Shown piece after piece: positions 16,828-25,266 of a stretch of DNA of 64,000 nt. The position numbers and the translations under genes are program-made. Origin of the DNA: 66-474 sp039923855 (GTDB lineage: Bacteria > Pseudomonadota > Gammaproteobacteria > Xanthomonadales > Rhodanobacteraceae). The stretch spans positions 1 to 64,000 of the forward strand of contig JBDTBW010000007.1 in the NCBI GenBank assembly GCA_039923855.1. Direction: 5' to 3'. Below the pieces are notes generated by a model that had not been told where the DNA came from, made no database searches, and worked only from the letters and a program-made list of their open reading frames with translations. Positions within the stretch are counted from its first letter, which is position 1, and each line of letters begins with the position of its first letter.

Positions 16828-17385
16828 ATGCAAGCCTTCCTGATCTCCCTCGGCGCGGTCGCGCTTGCCGAAATCGGCGACAAGACGCAATTATTGTCGC
16901 TGGTTTTGGCCGCGAAATACCGCAAACCCTGGCCGATCTGCCTTGGCGTGCTGGTCGCCACGCTGGTCAGCCACGCAATCGCCGCGGAACTCGGCGCGTG
17001 GCTGGCGCACTGGTTGACGCCCGACGTGCAACGCTGGCTCGTCGGGTTGTCGTTCCTGAGCGTCGCGGTGTGGGCGCTGTTTCCGGACAAGGCCGATGAA
17101 GATGAAGCGGTCAAGATCAGCGGTCGCAACGTCCTGATCGCGACCATCGTCGCGTTCTTTCTCGCGGAGATGGGCGACCGCACCCAGATCGCCACCGCGG
17201 TGCTGGCCGCCCAATACCATCCGCTATGGGTAGTGATCGCCGGCACTACAACGGGCATGTTGATCGCCAACGTGCCGGTGATTTTTCTGGGTGCGCGTTT
17301 CGCCGAAAAACTGCCGTTGCGTGCCGCGCGCATCGGTTCGGCGGTGTTGTTCGCCGCATTGGGTGTGTGGATATTGTTTCGTTAA
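16828..17385 (+). CDS. GDT1/TMEM165 family (UPF0016) cation transporter
   Basis: About 185 residues from the ATG at 16828 (MQAFLISLGAVALAEIGDKTQ); an in-frame start at 16774 would place a polar tail before helix 1. Six membrane helices are predicted. The two family signatures, E-x-G-D-[KR]-T-Q, occur as AEIGDKTQ (about 15-22) and AEMGDRTQ (about 113-120). They are separated by the acidic loop FPDKADEDEA. Bacterial members export manganese or calcium by exchange with protons. No manganese riboswitch was seen upstream, where a repeat occupies the leader. Confidence 0.9.
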   Translation: MQAFLISLGAVALAEIGDKTQLLSLVLAAKYRKPWPICLGVLVATLVSHAIAAELGAWLAHWLTPDVQRWLVGLSFLSVAVWALFPDKADEDEAVKISGRNVLIATIVAFFLAEMGDRTQIATAVLAAQYHPLWVVIAGTTTGMLIANVPVIFLGARFAEKLPLRAARIGSAVLFAALGVWILFR

Positions 17386-17449
17386 CATCCTTGCGCCTTG
17401 ACGCGACGACGCTTGTCGCGTCCGCAACTCTCTCCTAATCTGCGCCGTC

Positions 17450-18439
17450 ATGTCCGCGTCTCCGCAAGCCATCGTGGTCGGAAGTTACGTGCAGGATCAC
17501 GCGTGGCTGGTCGATCAGTTCCCGCAACCGGGCGAGACGCGCCGCGCGCGCGGTTTCAATACCGGTCCTGGCGGCAAGGGTTTCAATCAGGCGGTCGCGT
17601 GTTTCCGGCAGGGCGTGCCGACCTTGTTCATCGGCGCGATCGGCGAGGATCATCTTGGCGTCAACGCGCGGCGCTTCGCGGAGCGCGAAGGCATGGAATG
17701 CCGCTGGAAGGTTCTCGATGACGCCTTCACCTCGGCCTCCAGCATCGTGGTCGATGCCTCCGGACAGAATCTGATCGCGGTGGATCTGGCCGCCAACGAA
17801 AAACTCGGCGGCCAATTCGTGCGCGCGCAAGCCGATGCGTTCGCGCGGGCGAAACTTCTGCTGACGCAACTGGAAACCGATCTCGATGCGGTCGCGGCCG
17901 CGCTGGAACTTGGCCACGCGGCCAATCTGACTTGCGTCATAAATCCCGCGCCGGTGCATCCCGAACTGACGCTTACGCTGTTGCGCGCGGCCGACGTGAT
18001 CACGCCCAACGAGACCGAATTCTCGCTGCTGTGCGCGCGTTTTCTCAACATCGAGGTGCACGCCGACGCGTTGGCGCAGATGAATGATTCCACCCTGCAC
18101 ACTCTGGCGCGGCGGCTGACCGATGCCAGCGTCGTGGTCACGCTCGGCCGGCATGGTTGTTTCGTTTCGCACGACGAGCAACAACGCCGTGGCGATACGG
18201 CATCGTTCTATCGAATGTCCGGCGAAACGGTCAACCCGATCGACAGCACCGGCGCGGGCGATGCGTTCTCCGGCGCGCTGGCCGCGGCGATGCTACGTCT
18301 CGAGAACCGCCCGTTCGCCGACGCCGTGCGCCACGCCAACCGCGTCGCGGCAATGAGCACCGAGATCGTCGGCACCGCGCCGGCGATGCCGCGCTACGAT
18401 GACGTGATCGCGCGTTTTCGGGACGGGGGTAGCCGATAG
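17450..18439 (+). CDS. PfkB-family carbohydrate kinase (ribokinase-like)
   Basis: 329 residues with the PfkB N-terminal GPGGKGFNQAVACFRQG signature, substrate-contact segment FIGAIGEDHLG, NPAPVHPEL, ITPNETEF, and the C-terminal anion-hole/catalytic motif DSTGAGDAFSGAL with catalytic Asp. The family phosphorylates sugars or nucleosides with ATP. GPGGKG...NQA and NPAP favour ribokinase. An insertion of about 20 residues near CARFLNIEVHADALAQ is longer than in E. coli RbsK. No ribose transporter is adjacent, so the substrate is uncertain. A TAATCT -10-like hexamer ends eight bases before the ATG, suggesting a leaderless or nearly leaderless transcript. Confidence 0.85.
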   Translation: MSASPQAIVVGSYVQDHAWLVDQFPQPGETRRARGFNTGPGGKGFNQAVACFRQGVPTLFIGAIGEDHLGVNARRFAEREGMECRWKVLDDAFTSASSIVVDASGQNLIAVDLAANEKLGGQFVRAQADAFARAKLLLTQLETDLDAVAAALELGHAANLTCVINPAPVHPELTLTLLRAADVITPNETEFSLLCARFLNIEVHADALAQMNDSTLHTLARRLTDASVVVTLGRHGCFVSHDEQQRRGDTASFYRMSGETVNPIDSTGAGDAFSGALAAAMLRLENRPFADAVRHANRVAAMSTEIVGTAPAMPRYDDVIARFRDGGSR

Positions 18440-18454
18440 AAATTCTTAGCCGCT

Positions 18455-18535
18455 CGCCCTGAGATATCGAAGGGCGAATCACGAGATAGCCATTCATGGT
18501 TCGATACCTCACCACGAACGGAATTTTCAGCGACC
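18455..18535. repeat. Intergenic repeat (family F)
   Basis: Short inverted motifs (CTCGCCCTGAGATATCGAAGG and GGTTCGATACCTCACC) resemble the repeat near 880-960. They fill the spacer between the PfkB kinase and the next gene. Confidence 0.4.
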
Positions 18536-18548
18536 GCAAGGACTACGC

Positions 18549-19082
18549 ATGGCCGATCGACATACCTACCGCTACATCACCGACTGGCATCAGCTCGATC
18601 CGAAAGACGCCGACGCGATCCGCGCGTTCTGGAAGCGCGAGCAGGCCAATGTCGAGGGTGACGAGGCCATCCGTCGGTTGCAGCAAGTAACCGCGCACGT
18701 GCTCGACGAGAACGACGAGATCGCGGCGGTCTCGACCGCGATTCCGAAAATTATTCCGCGTCTCGGCCAACCGATGTACTACTACCGCTGCTTCGTCGGC
18801 AACGCATGGCGTTCGGGACGGCTGGTGCGTCCCATGTTGCGTCACGCGCAAAGCGTGCTGGAGGGATACGCGCGCGAGCGTGACTTTCCTTGCATCGGTG
18901 TGTTGCTGGAATTGGAGAACGCCGGCTTCACCGGTTCCATGCAATGGGCGCACTGGAAAACCACCGGCTTCACCTACATCGGCAAGAGCATCCGCGGGCT
19001 CGATCTGCGCGTGTGGTATTTCCCGGGCGCGCGTTTGAAGACGCCGGAGGAATTGGCGCGGCTGGCGCAAGAACATTCGTAG
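18549..19082 (+). CDS. Conserved hypothetical protein, possible GNAT-like fold
   Basis: 177 residues, no signal peptide or membrane helix. The sequence alternates helices and strands (AIRAFWKREQANVEGDEA, AVSTAIPKIIPRLG, MYYYRCFVGNAWRSGRLVRPML, then GVLLELENAG). That pattern is reminiscent of acetyltransferase-like proteins, including a possible phosphopantetheine-contact segment before a long helix (RLVRPMLRHAQSVLEGYAR). I cannot identify a catalytic residue, so the fold is only a suggestion. It sits alone between the PfkB kinase and dusB. Confidence 0.65.
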   Translation: MADRHTYRYITDWHQLDPKDADAIRAFWKREQANVEGDEAIRRLQQVTAHVLDENDEIAAVSTAIPKIIPRLGQPMYYYRCFVGNAWRSGRLVRPMLRHAQSVLEGYARERDFPCIGVLLELENAGFTGSMQWAHWKTTGFTYIGKSIRGLDLRVWYFPGARLKTPEELARLAQEHS

Positions 19083-19093
19083 CGATGGGCATA

Positions 19094-19200
19094 CCTTCTC
19101 CCTCCGGGAGAAGGTGGCGCGTAGCGCCGGATGAGGGTCCGGTGCTTCGCGGAATGTCGCGCAAGATTCGTACCCTCACCTCTCTCCCGACGGGAGAGGG
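19094..19200. repeat. REP-like inverted repeat pair, family A copy 7
   Basis: CCTTCTCCCTCCGGGAGAAGG with a GGCGCGTAGCGCC hairpin faces CTCTCCCGACGGGAGAG across about 60 bases, between the GNAT-like gene and dusB. Confidence 0.8.
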
Positions 19201-19242
19201 CCAAAAGCGTGGCGCTACACTGCATACCGCTACAATCCGCCG

Positions 19243-20241
19243 ATGCGCATCGGCCCCTATTCGATCGAACCGTCCGTCGTGCTGGCGCCGATGGCCGGCG
19301 TCACCGACAAGCCGTTCCGCCAGTTGTGCAAACGCCTGGGCGCGGGGTTGGCCGTGTCGGAGATGACCACCGCCGATCCGCGTTTGTGGGGTACCACCAA
19401 ATCGCTGCGCCGCATGGATCATGCTGGCGAGCCCGACCCCGTTTCCGTGCAGATCGCGGGTTTTGATCCAGCGATGCTGGCGCATGCCGCACGCTACAAC
19501 GCAGACAACGGTGCGCAACTCATCGACATCAACATGGGTTGCCCGGCGAAGAAAGTCTGCAACGTATGGTCGGGTTCCGCGTTGCTGCAGGACGAGCCGT
19601 TGGTCGCGCGCATCTGCAAAGCCGTCGTCGATGCGGTCGATGTGCCGGTTACGTTGAAAATTCGCACCGGCTGGGATCGCGGGCACAAGAATGCGTTGAC
19701 CATCGCTCACATCGCACAAGATTGCGGTATTGCCGCGCTGGCCGTGCACGGCCGCACCCGCGCCGACAAATACGAAGGCGTAGCCGAATACGACACCATC
19801 GCCGCGGTGAAAACGGCCGTGCGTATTCCGGTGTTCGCGAATGGCGACATCGACTCGCCGCGCAAGGCGCGCGAGGTATTGGATTACACCAAGGCCGATG
19901 CGCTGATGATCGGCCGCGCAGCGCAAGGCCGGCCGTGGATCTTCCGCGAGATCGCGCATTATCTTTCGACGGGCGAACTGCTGCCGCAACCCGACCCGCG
20001 CGAAGTGCGCGACATCCTGCTTGGTCATTTGCAAGACCTCTACGACTTCCACGGGGAGGCGCAAGGCGTGCGGATCGCGCGCAAGCATCTGGTGTGGTAC
20101 GCGAAAGATCACGCTGAAAACGCCACGTTCCGCAGCACCGTAAACCGCGCGGACACCGCGCACGAGCAATTGCGGCTCACCCGCGGCTATTTCGATGCGC
20201 TGGAGGCCGGTGACGTCCAACACTTTGCGGTGGCGGCCTGA
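19243..20241 (+). CDS. dusB: tRNA-dihydrouridine synthase DusB
   Basis: 332 residues. The FMN-binding start VVLAPMAGVTDKPFR, catalytic Cys in INMGCPAKKVCN, Lys in TLKIRTGWD, and HGRTR plus GRAAQGRPWIF are all present. The enzyme reduces uridine to dihydrouridine in the D-loop of tRNAs using NADPH and FMN. In many proteobacteria dusB precedes fis; here metK follows after a repeat and no fis is seen. A TACAAT -10-like box at 19231-19236 ends only six bases before the ATG, so the mRNA is probably leaderless. Confidence 0.95.
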   Translation: MRIGPYSIEPSVVLAPMAGVTDKPFRQLCKRLGAGLAVSEMTTADPRLWGTTKSLRRMDHAGEPDPVSVQIAGFDPAMLAHAARYNADNGAQLIDINMGCPAKKVCNVWSGSALLQDEPLVARICKAVVDAVDVPVTLKIRTGWDRGHKNALTIAHIAQDCGIAALAVHGRTRADKYEGVAEYDTIAAVKTAVRIPVFANGDIDSPRKAREVLDYTKADALMIGRAAQGRPWIFREIAHYLSTGELLPQPDPREVRDILLGHLQDLYDFHGEAQGVRIARKHLVWYAKDHAENATFRSTVNRADTAHEQLRLTRGYFDALEAGDVQHFAVAA

Positions 20242-20256
20242 CGTGAACGCTCATTC

Positions 20257-20325
20257 CCCCTCACCCGAACCCTCTCCCCGCTGGGGAGAGGGAGACAAGC
20301 GCGCAGCGCATGGCGGGTGAGGACA
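20257..20325. repeat. Degenerate REP-like family A copy 8
   Basis: CCCTCTCCCCGCTGGGGAGAGGG nested within CCCTCACCCG.../...CGGGTGAGG. It lies between dusB and metK. Confidence 0.7.
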
Positions 20326-20430
20326 TCCATACGCTTTCGGCGATGTTTCGCCTGTGCAACCCATCCCATCTCGTTGTATGATGCCCCGCTTCATTCATCC
20401 TTCCATCCGAATCAAGGGATATATGTCACG

Positions 20431-21657
20431 ATGAGCAGCTACCTGTTCACCTCCGAATCGGTGTCCGAAGGCCATCCGGACAAGGTCGCCGACCAGATTT
20501 CCGACGCCGTGCTGGATGCGATCCTGGCGCAGGACAAGCGCGCCCGCGTAGCCTGCGAAACCATGGTCAAGACCGGCGTCGCGATCGTCAGCGGCGAGGT
20601 CACCACCGATGCGTGGGTGGATATCGAAGCGCTGGCGCGCCGGGTCATCCTCGACATCGGTTACGACTCCTCCGACGTCGGCTTCGACGGCGCGACCTGC
20701 GGCGTGTTGAACCTGATCGGCAAGCAATCGCCCGACATCAATCAGGGCGTCGATCGCAAGAAGCCGGAGGAACAGGGCGCGGGCGACCAGGGCTTGATGT
20801 TCGGTTATGCCTGCAACGAGGCGCCGGAGTTCATGCCCGCGCCGATTTATTATTCGCATCGTCTGGTCGAACAGCAAGCGAAGGTACGCAAGGCGAAGAA
20901 ATCGCCGCTGCCCTGGCTGCGCCCGGATGCGAAATCGCAAGTCACGCTGCGCTACGACAACGGCAAGATCGCGGGACTCGACGCGGTGGTGCTATCGACG
21001 CAACACGATCCGTCGGTCAAGCACAAGGACATCGTGGAGGGCGTGTACACGCACATCTTGAAGCCAGTGCTGCCGAAGGAATGGTTGAAGGCGCTGCCGA
21101 AAAACAAGATCCACATCAACCCGACCGGCAAATTCGTGATCGGCGGCCCGGTCGGCGATTGCGGCCTGACCGGCCGCAAGATCATCGTGGACACCTATGG
21201 CGGCATGGCCCGCCACGGCGGCGGCGCGTTCTCCGGCAAGGATCCCTCCAAGGTCGATCGCTCGGCGGCTTACGCTGCACGCTACGTCGCCAAGAATCTG
21301 GTCGCCGCCGGCATCGCCGACAAGTGCGAGGTGCAAGTCAGTTACGCGATCGGCGTGGCCGAGCCGACTTCGATTTCGGTGACAACGTTTGGCACCGGCA
21401 GGATCACCGACGACAAGATCGAGAAACTGGTGCGCAAGCACTTCGATCTGCGCCCTTACGCGATCAACCAGATGTTAAACCTGATCCACCCGATGTACCA
21501 GATCACGGCGTCTTACGGCCACTTCGGCCGCACGCCGTTCAAGCACACGTATCAGCGCGCCGATGGCAAGACGGAAACCTGCACCGCGTTTTCGTGGGAG
21601 CAGACCGACAAGGCCGATGAACTGCGCAAGGCCGCGGGGTTGAAGAAGGGCAAGTAA
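20431..21657 (+). CDS. metK: S-adenosylmethionine synthase MetK
   Basis: About 408 residues from the ATG at 20431 (MSSYLFTSESVSEGHPDK); the open frame upstream is not conserved sequence. The methionine/ATP-binding GHPDK, signature EEQGAGDQGLMFGYA, KTQ/K-loop equivalents, GGGAFSGKD phosphate loop and DRSAAYAARY are intact. It makes SAM from methionine and ATP. With ahcY and metF downstream it forms the activated-methyl cycle neighbourhood, now interrupted by a 6 kb accessory block. A TATGAT box near 20376 may be its promoter. I see no SAM riboswitch in the leader. Confidence 0.97.
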   Translation: MSSYLFTSESVSEGHPDKVADQISDAVLDAILAQDKRARVACETMVKTGVAIVSGEVTTDAWVDIEALARRVILDIGYDSSDVGFDGATCGVLNLIGKQSPDINQGVDRKKPEEQGAGDQGLMFGYACNEAPEFMPAPIYYSHRLVEQQAKVRKAKKSPLPWLRPDAKSQVTLRYDNGKIAGLDAVVLSTQHDPSVKHKDIVEGVYTHILKPVLPKEWLKALPKNKIHINPTGKFVIGGPVGDCGLTGRKIIVDTYGGMARHGGGAFSGKDPSKVDRSAAYAARYVAKNLVAAGIADKCEVQVSYAIGVAEPTSISVTTFGTGRITDDKIEKLVRKHFDLRPYAINQMLNLIHPMYQITASYGHFGRTPFKHTYQRADGKTETCTAFSWEQTDKADELRKAAGLKKGK

Positions 21658-21736
21658 GAGCTAGCTCGCAGGCGGCTGGGCAATCGTAACCAACGAAGCG
21701 CAGATCGCGTGCCATCGCGCTCCTGCGTGAATCAAT

Positions 21737-21769
21737 AACGGGCCGCACACCCGGTCCGTTTCCATTTTC
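21737..21769 (+). terminator. Rho-independent terminator after metK
   Basis: A nine-pair stem (AACGGGCCG/CGGTCCGTT, one G-T pair) with a six-base loop is followed by a pyrimidine run TCCATTTTCTTTC, 80 bases after the metK stop. Confidence 0.65.
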
Positions 21770-21772
21770 TTT

Positions 21773-21800
21773 CGTCATTCCCGCGTAGGCGGGAATCCAG
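21773..21800 (+). repeat. Left inverted repeat of a GIY-YIG unit (family D)
   Basis: The 28-base CGTCATTCCCGCG...GGAATCCAG sequence is itself palindromic (ATTCCCGC/GCGGGAAT). Except for one base it is the reverse complement of 22128-22155 on the other side of the GIY-YIG gene. Confidence 0.8.
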
Positions 21801-21821
21801 TTTGTCTATCATCGACGCGCC

Positions 21822-22153
21822 ATGCGTGCCGTAACGCCATCCGTCTATATCCTCGCCAGCCAACGCAACGGCACCCTGTACATCGGCGTGACGGGTGATC
21901 TGGTAAAGCGCATTTGGGAGCATCGCAACAATACGGTGACTGGCTTTACCAACCGCCACGCCGTGCATGATCTGGTTTCTACGAAATACACACGAATATG
22001 GCTGACACCATTCTTCGCGAGAAGCAATTGAAGAGGTGGAATCGCCAGTGGAATCTGCGCTTGATCGAAAGCGTCAATCGGGAATGGCGGAATCTTTGGC
22101 CGGACATAAGCATGGATGAAAAACGGTCTGGATTCCCGCCTGCGCGGGAATGA
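21822..22153 (+). pseudogene. GIY-YIG nuclease-domain protein, frameshifted
   Basis: The first part (SVYILASQRNGTLYIGVTGDLVKRIWEHRNN) is a classic single-domain GIY-YIG nuclease with GVT-L-R-WEH. After ...VHDLV the frame is lost near 21975-21982; the rest continues one frame away as EIHTNMADTILREKQLK and RWNRQWNLRLIE, ending at 22153. One missing base in GTTTCTAC explains the break. The intact protein would be about 110 residues, the usual size. The gene is bounded by 28-base inverted repeats, and its last codons lie in the right repeat. The family normally nicks DNA, but its role in these short proteins is unclear. Confidence 0.85.
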
Positions 22154-22155
22154 CG
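22128..22155 (-). repeat. Right inverted repeat of a GIY-YIG unit (family D)
   Basis: Reverse complement of the left repeat at 21773-21800 with one mismatch. The GIY-YIG stop codon lies inside it. Confidence 0.8.
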
Positions 22156-22185
22156 AGAGAAAAACGTACAGCATCGCTGCTATTT

Positions 22186-23283
22186 TTATTTCTTGCGGGC
22201 CGCTTTTTTCTTCGTCGATGCGCGCACTCTTTTCTTCGCCGGCGCACTCAACCACGCCTCCACATCAAGCTCTGGTGCAACCTTCGCCAGCACACCGCGT
22301 CCGCGCAGAGCGCGTGTTGCCCAACCGGGCCCACCTTCGATAAGATCGCCCCACGCCTCTTCCACCTGCCACGCAGCGCGCTCGCGCAGCACCGCCAACA
22401 ATCCGGCGCTTTGTTGCAAATCCTTGTTGGCTTTCGCGGAGCGCATCGCGGGACGCTCGCCGAACACGATCAACTTGTGCAACGCATAGCGCGCCGGATG
22501 CGGCACATTGACCACACTCGTGCCCGCGCTGCAGAACAGCACCGCCTGCTGCACGTCCTGCAACAGATACTCCATGAATTTCAGCGGCTGCAACACGATG
22601 CCGAGCTGCGGATGCCGGTACGACTGCATTCCGCCGCGATGCAGCGGCGTCAGAAAATCCAGTTGGAAATCCGGATCACGCGGATTGAGCCATGAGCCGC
22701 CGGGCTTGCCGTCCAGACCGCCCAGCGGCAGAAAACCCATTCGCAGGGATTCAATCGCTGCATCGGCGTCGATCTCGATATTCGCCGGCAGCGCGATCTC
22801 CAGTCGCTTGCCCGCGTGCGCGAAATCCACGTCCTGCGTCCGCGAGGCGTCGCCCCAATGCACGCCGAGCATGTTGCCGAGCGCGAGAAACGCATGGGTG
22901 CCGATCAGCACGCCACCGGCCTTGAAGAAACCGTAATCGCCCAGCCGCTCGATCACGCGGAAGTGCACAGGCAACACCGGCTCGCAACCCAGCGCCATCG
23001 CCGAACGCGCCAATGGTTCCAACGCTGCCGCGGGCGCATTCCGCTGTTGCGCTTCGATCAACGCACGCACACGCTCCGAATCCGGGCCGACATACAACTG
23101 ACGCAACTTGCCCGAGACCTCGGTGTACTGGAAATACCAGTATGTGCGTCCCTTGACCTGCTTGCTCGCGAACGAGCCGCGCAGGCTGGCGACCGAGCGC
23201 GACAATTCCGCGGCTTGCGCGGCATCGAGCAGTTGCGCGTAAGCGGCTTGCGCGGTCGGCGAAAGCGGCTGGTAACGGGCCAT
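22186..23283 (-). CDS. Nucleotidyltransferase-fold protein (GSU2403/NTP_transf_8-like)
   Basis: 365 residues. The N-terminal helical part (1-60) is followed by a segment GRTYWYFQYTEVSGKLRQLYVG. The nucleotidyltransferase-like core contains GGVLIGTHAFLALGNMLG and TQDVDFAHAGKRLEIALP, where the G-x-h-A and D-x-D-h features of the fold are recognisable (DVDF). The C-terminus is strongly basic (KKRVRASTKKKAARKK), suggesting nucleic-acid contact. The family resembles AbiEii/MenT-type enzymes but its activity is not established. A perfect 9-base inverted repeat lies just before the start codon, so it may be autoregulated. It is encoded opposite to the neighbouring methylase and appears intact. Confidence 0.75.
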   Translation of the reverse strand: MARYQPLSPTAQAAYAQLLDAAQAAELSRSVASLRGSFASKQVKGRTYWYFQYTEVSGKLRQLYVGPDSERVRALIEAQQRNAPAAALEPLARSAMALGCEPVLPVHFRVIERLGDYGFFKAGGVLIGTHAFLALGNMLGVHWGDASRTQDVDFAHAGKRLEIALPANIEIDADAAIESLRMGFLPLGGLDGKPGGSWLNPRDPDFQLDFLTPLHRGGMQSYRHPQLGIVLQPLKFMEYLLQDVQQAVLFCSAGTSVVNVPHPARYALHKLIVFGERPAMRSAKANKDLQQSAGLLAVLRERAAWQVEEAWGDLIEGGPGWATRALRGRGVLAKVAPELDVEAWLSAPAKKRVRASTKKKAARKK

Positions 23284-23289
23284 GCGCGA

Positions 23290-23322
23290 GTTATACTAGA
23301 TTTCAAGCGGAATTAGTATAAC
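23290..23322. promoter_or_regulatory. Perfect inverted repeat in the divergent promoter region
   Basis: GTTATACTA (23290-23298) and TAGTATAAC (23314-23322) are perfectly complementary arms 15 bases apart. They begin seven bases upstream of the nucleotidyltransferase ATG and contain TATAAC/TATACT -10-like hexamers on both strands. The site could be an operator for the divergent nucleotidyltransferase and methylase genes. Confidence 0.55.
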
Positions 23323-23415
23323 CATCGTGCAATCCCGATACCCGCAGTCTGAAAGTCGCTTCGGCTCATCCGGGTATTCTTGCGGTGCATTCAATCCCAG
23401 CAGCGGGGAACACAG

Positions 23416-25231
23416 ATGGAAGATCAGCCGTATCTCTACCGCGCGTTCACCGACGGACACCTCGATCTCACCGGCGAAGGCAAGAGTGAACGCATCCACT
23501 ATGTAGCAGTCGGCCATTCCGAACGCTGGAGCGATCCGGAAGAGAAGGTACGCGCGGAGTTTTACGCGGAGCTGATCTACAAGTATCATTATCCAGCACA
23601 ACGCATCGGCATCGAGATCACCGTGCCCGATCGCACGCCCAAGGACAGCGCCGATCTGGTCGTGTTCGAGGACGACAAAAGGTTGCCGCCTTACGCCGTC
23701 ATCGAATGCAAACGCGACGGCATCACCGATGCGGAATTCGATCAAGCAACCGAGCAGGCTTTCGGCAACGGTCACGCGCACAAGTTTCGTGCGAACTATG
23801 TCGGCGTGGTGCCGGCCAGTCGCGCCTCTTTTTCGATTGCAGCGACAAGTTTCCGATCCGAGAGCGTCAGAAGAATCGCGTCGTCGATCTACCGATCCGC
23901 TACGGCAAACCCTTGCGCATCAAGTTCCGCAAGGGCGACGCCGAGCACGATATTGCACCGGTGCCTAAGGAACGTTTGATCGCGGCGCTGAAAAAATGTC
24001 ACGACACCATCTGGAATGGCGGTGAGTTCACTCCGCCGGCGGCCTTCAGCGAAATGTGCAAGCTGATCTTCGTCAAGATCGCCGACGAACGGGACACCGA
24101 ACGTGGCCAGCCCTACACCTTCCAGATCACCACTGGCGAGGACGATGCCGCGCTGGCCAAACGCATCCGCAAATTGTACGAAAACCATCGCCAACGCGAC
24201 GCCGAGGTGTTCAACGAGGAGATCAAGGTTCCCGATTCCAAGATTGCGACCGTGGTCGCGCACCTGGAAAGCCTGTCGCTATCGGAGACCGATCTCGACA
24301 CCAAGGGTGTTGCGTTCGAGACCTTCCAGGGCGGATTTTTCACCGGCGATGCCGGCCAGTATTTCACGCCGCGGCAACTGGTCGAGTTCTGCGTGCGCAT
24401 GATGCAACCCAGTGCGAAGGATCGCGTGCTCGATCCGTGCTGCGGCTTCGGCGGTTTTCTCTTGCACGCGTTGGATGCGGTGCGCCAGGAAGCCGACCGC
24501 TTGCAGAAACCGGCGACTGTCCAGCATTTTCGCCACTGGCACGATTTCGCGCAGAACAATCTGTTTGGCATCGAGATCAACCGCGACATCGCGCGCGTCG
24601 CCAAGATGAATATGATCGTGCACGACGACGGCCACACCAATGTCGCGGCCGGTAACGCGCTGCGGCCGCTCGCTGATTTCCCCGCGCGCAATACCGGATT
24701 CAAGCCTGGCAGCTTCGACCTGATCCTGACCAATCCGCCATTCGGCGTCACCACCAAGGATATCGATCTACCTACGCTGAAGGACGAGTTCGAGCTGTTC
24801 AACAAGGAGGCCCCAAGGGCAAGCGCAAACCGCTGAAACAGCAGAAAAGCGAAATCCTGTTTCTGGAACGCATCTGGCATTTCCTGAAACCCGGCGCGGG
24901 CCGCGCCGCGGTGGTTGTGCCGGATGGAATACTGACTAACTCCCCCCTGCAACCGGTGCGCGACTGGCTATTGGCGCATTTCCAGGTGCTGGCCGTGGTC
25001 AGCCTGCCGCAGTTCGCGTTCGCGCATTACGGTGCCGGCGTCAAGGCCAGCTTGCTGTTCCTGCGCAAGCTCGGCAAGGACGAAACCGTCGCCGACGACA
25101 CCCCGATCTTCATGGCGCTGGCGGAAAAGATCGGCTACGACGCCACCGGCCGCGAAACCGCCAACGAGCTGGACGACATCCTGGCGCAGTACAGAAAGTT
25201 CGAGAAGAACCCGAAACCTTTTTTCGTGTAA
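23416..25231 (+). pseudogene. Nuclease-methyltransferase subunit of a type I/IIB-like R-M system, two frameshifts
   Basis: The reading frame opens at MEDQPYLYRAF (23416) with an HSDR_N-like PD-(D/E)xK nuclease domain: Asp in DSADLVVFED and the VIECKRDG motif. A missing base near 23811 (expected VVAGQSRLFFDC) shifts the frame. The N6-adenine methylase follows, with SAM motif LDPCCGFGGFLLHA and catalytic NPPF. A second missing base near 24810-24814 (a C run after KEAP) shifts it again to GKRKPLKQQKSEILFLERIW and the end at 25231. The intact product would be about 605 residues. The fused nuclease-methylase with a separate S subunit and no HsdR resembles BcgI-type type IIB enzymes; this is an inference. 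Confidence 0.85.
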
Positions 25232-25266
25232 GCCCCGCCGTCGCCGGCGAAGCCAAGTGCTTCGCG

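Noticed and set aside
20326..20430. SAM riboswitch in the metK leader
   Set aside because: None of the conserved SAM-I, SAM-II or SAM-IV motifs is recognisable; only a weak hairpin and a TATGAT box.
23811..24814. Programmed frameshifting in the methylase
   Set aside because: No slippery heptamer with a downstream structure was seen, and further breaks in the next two genes point to decay or sequence error instead.
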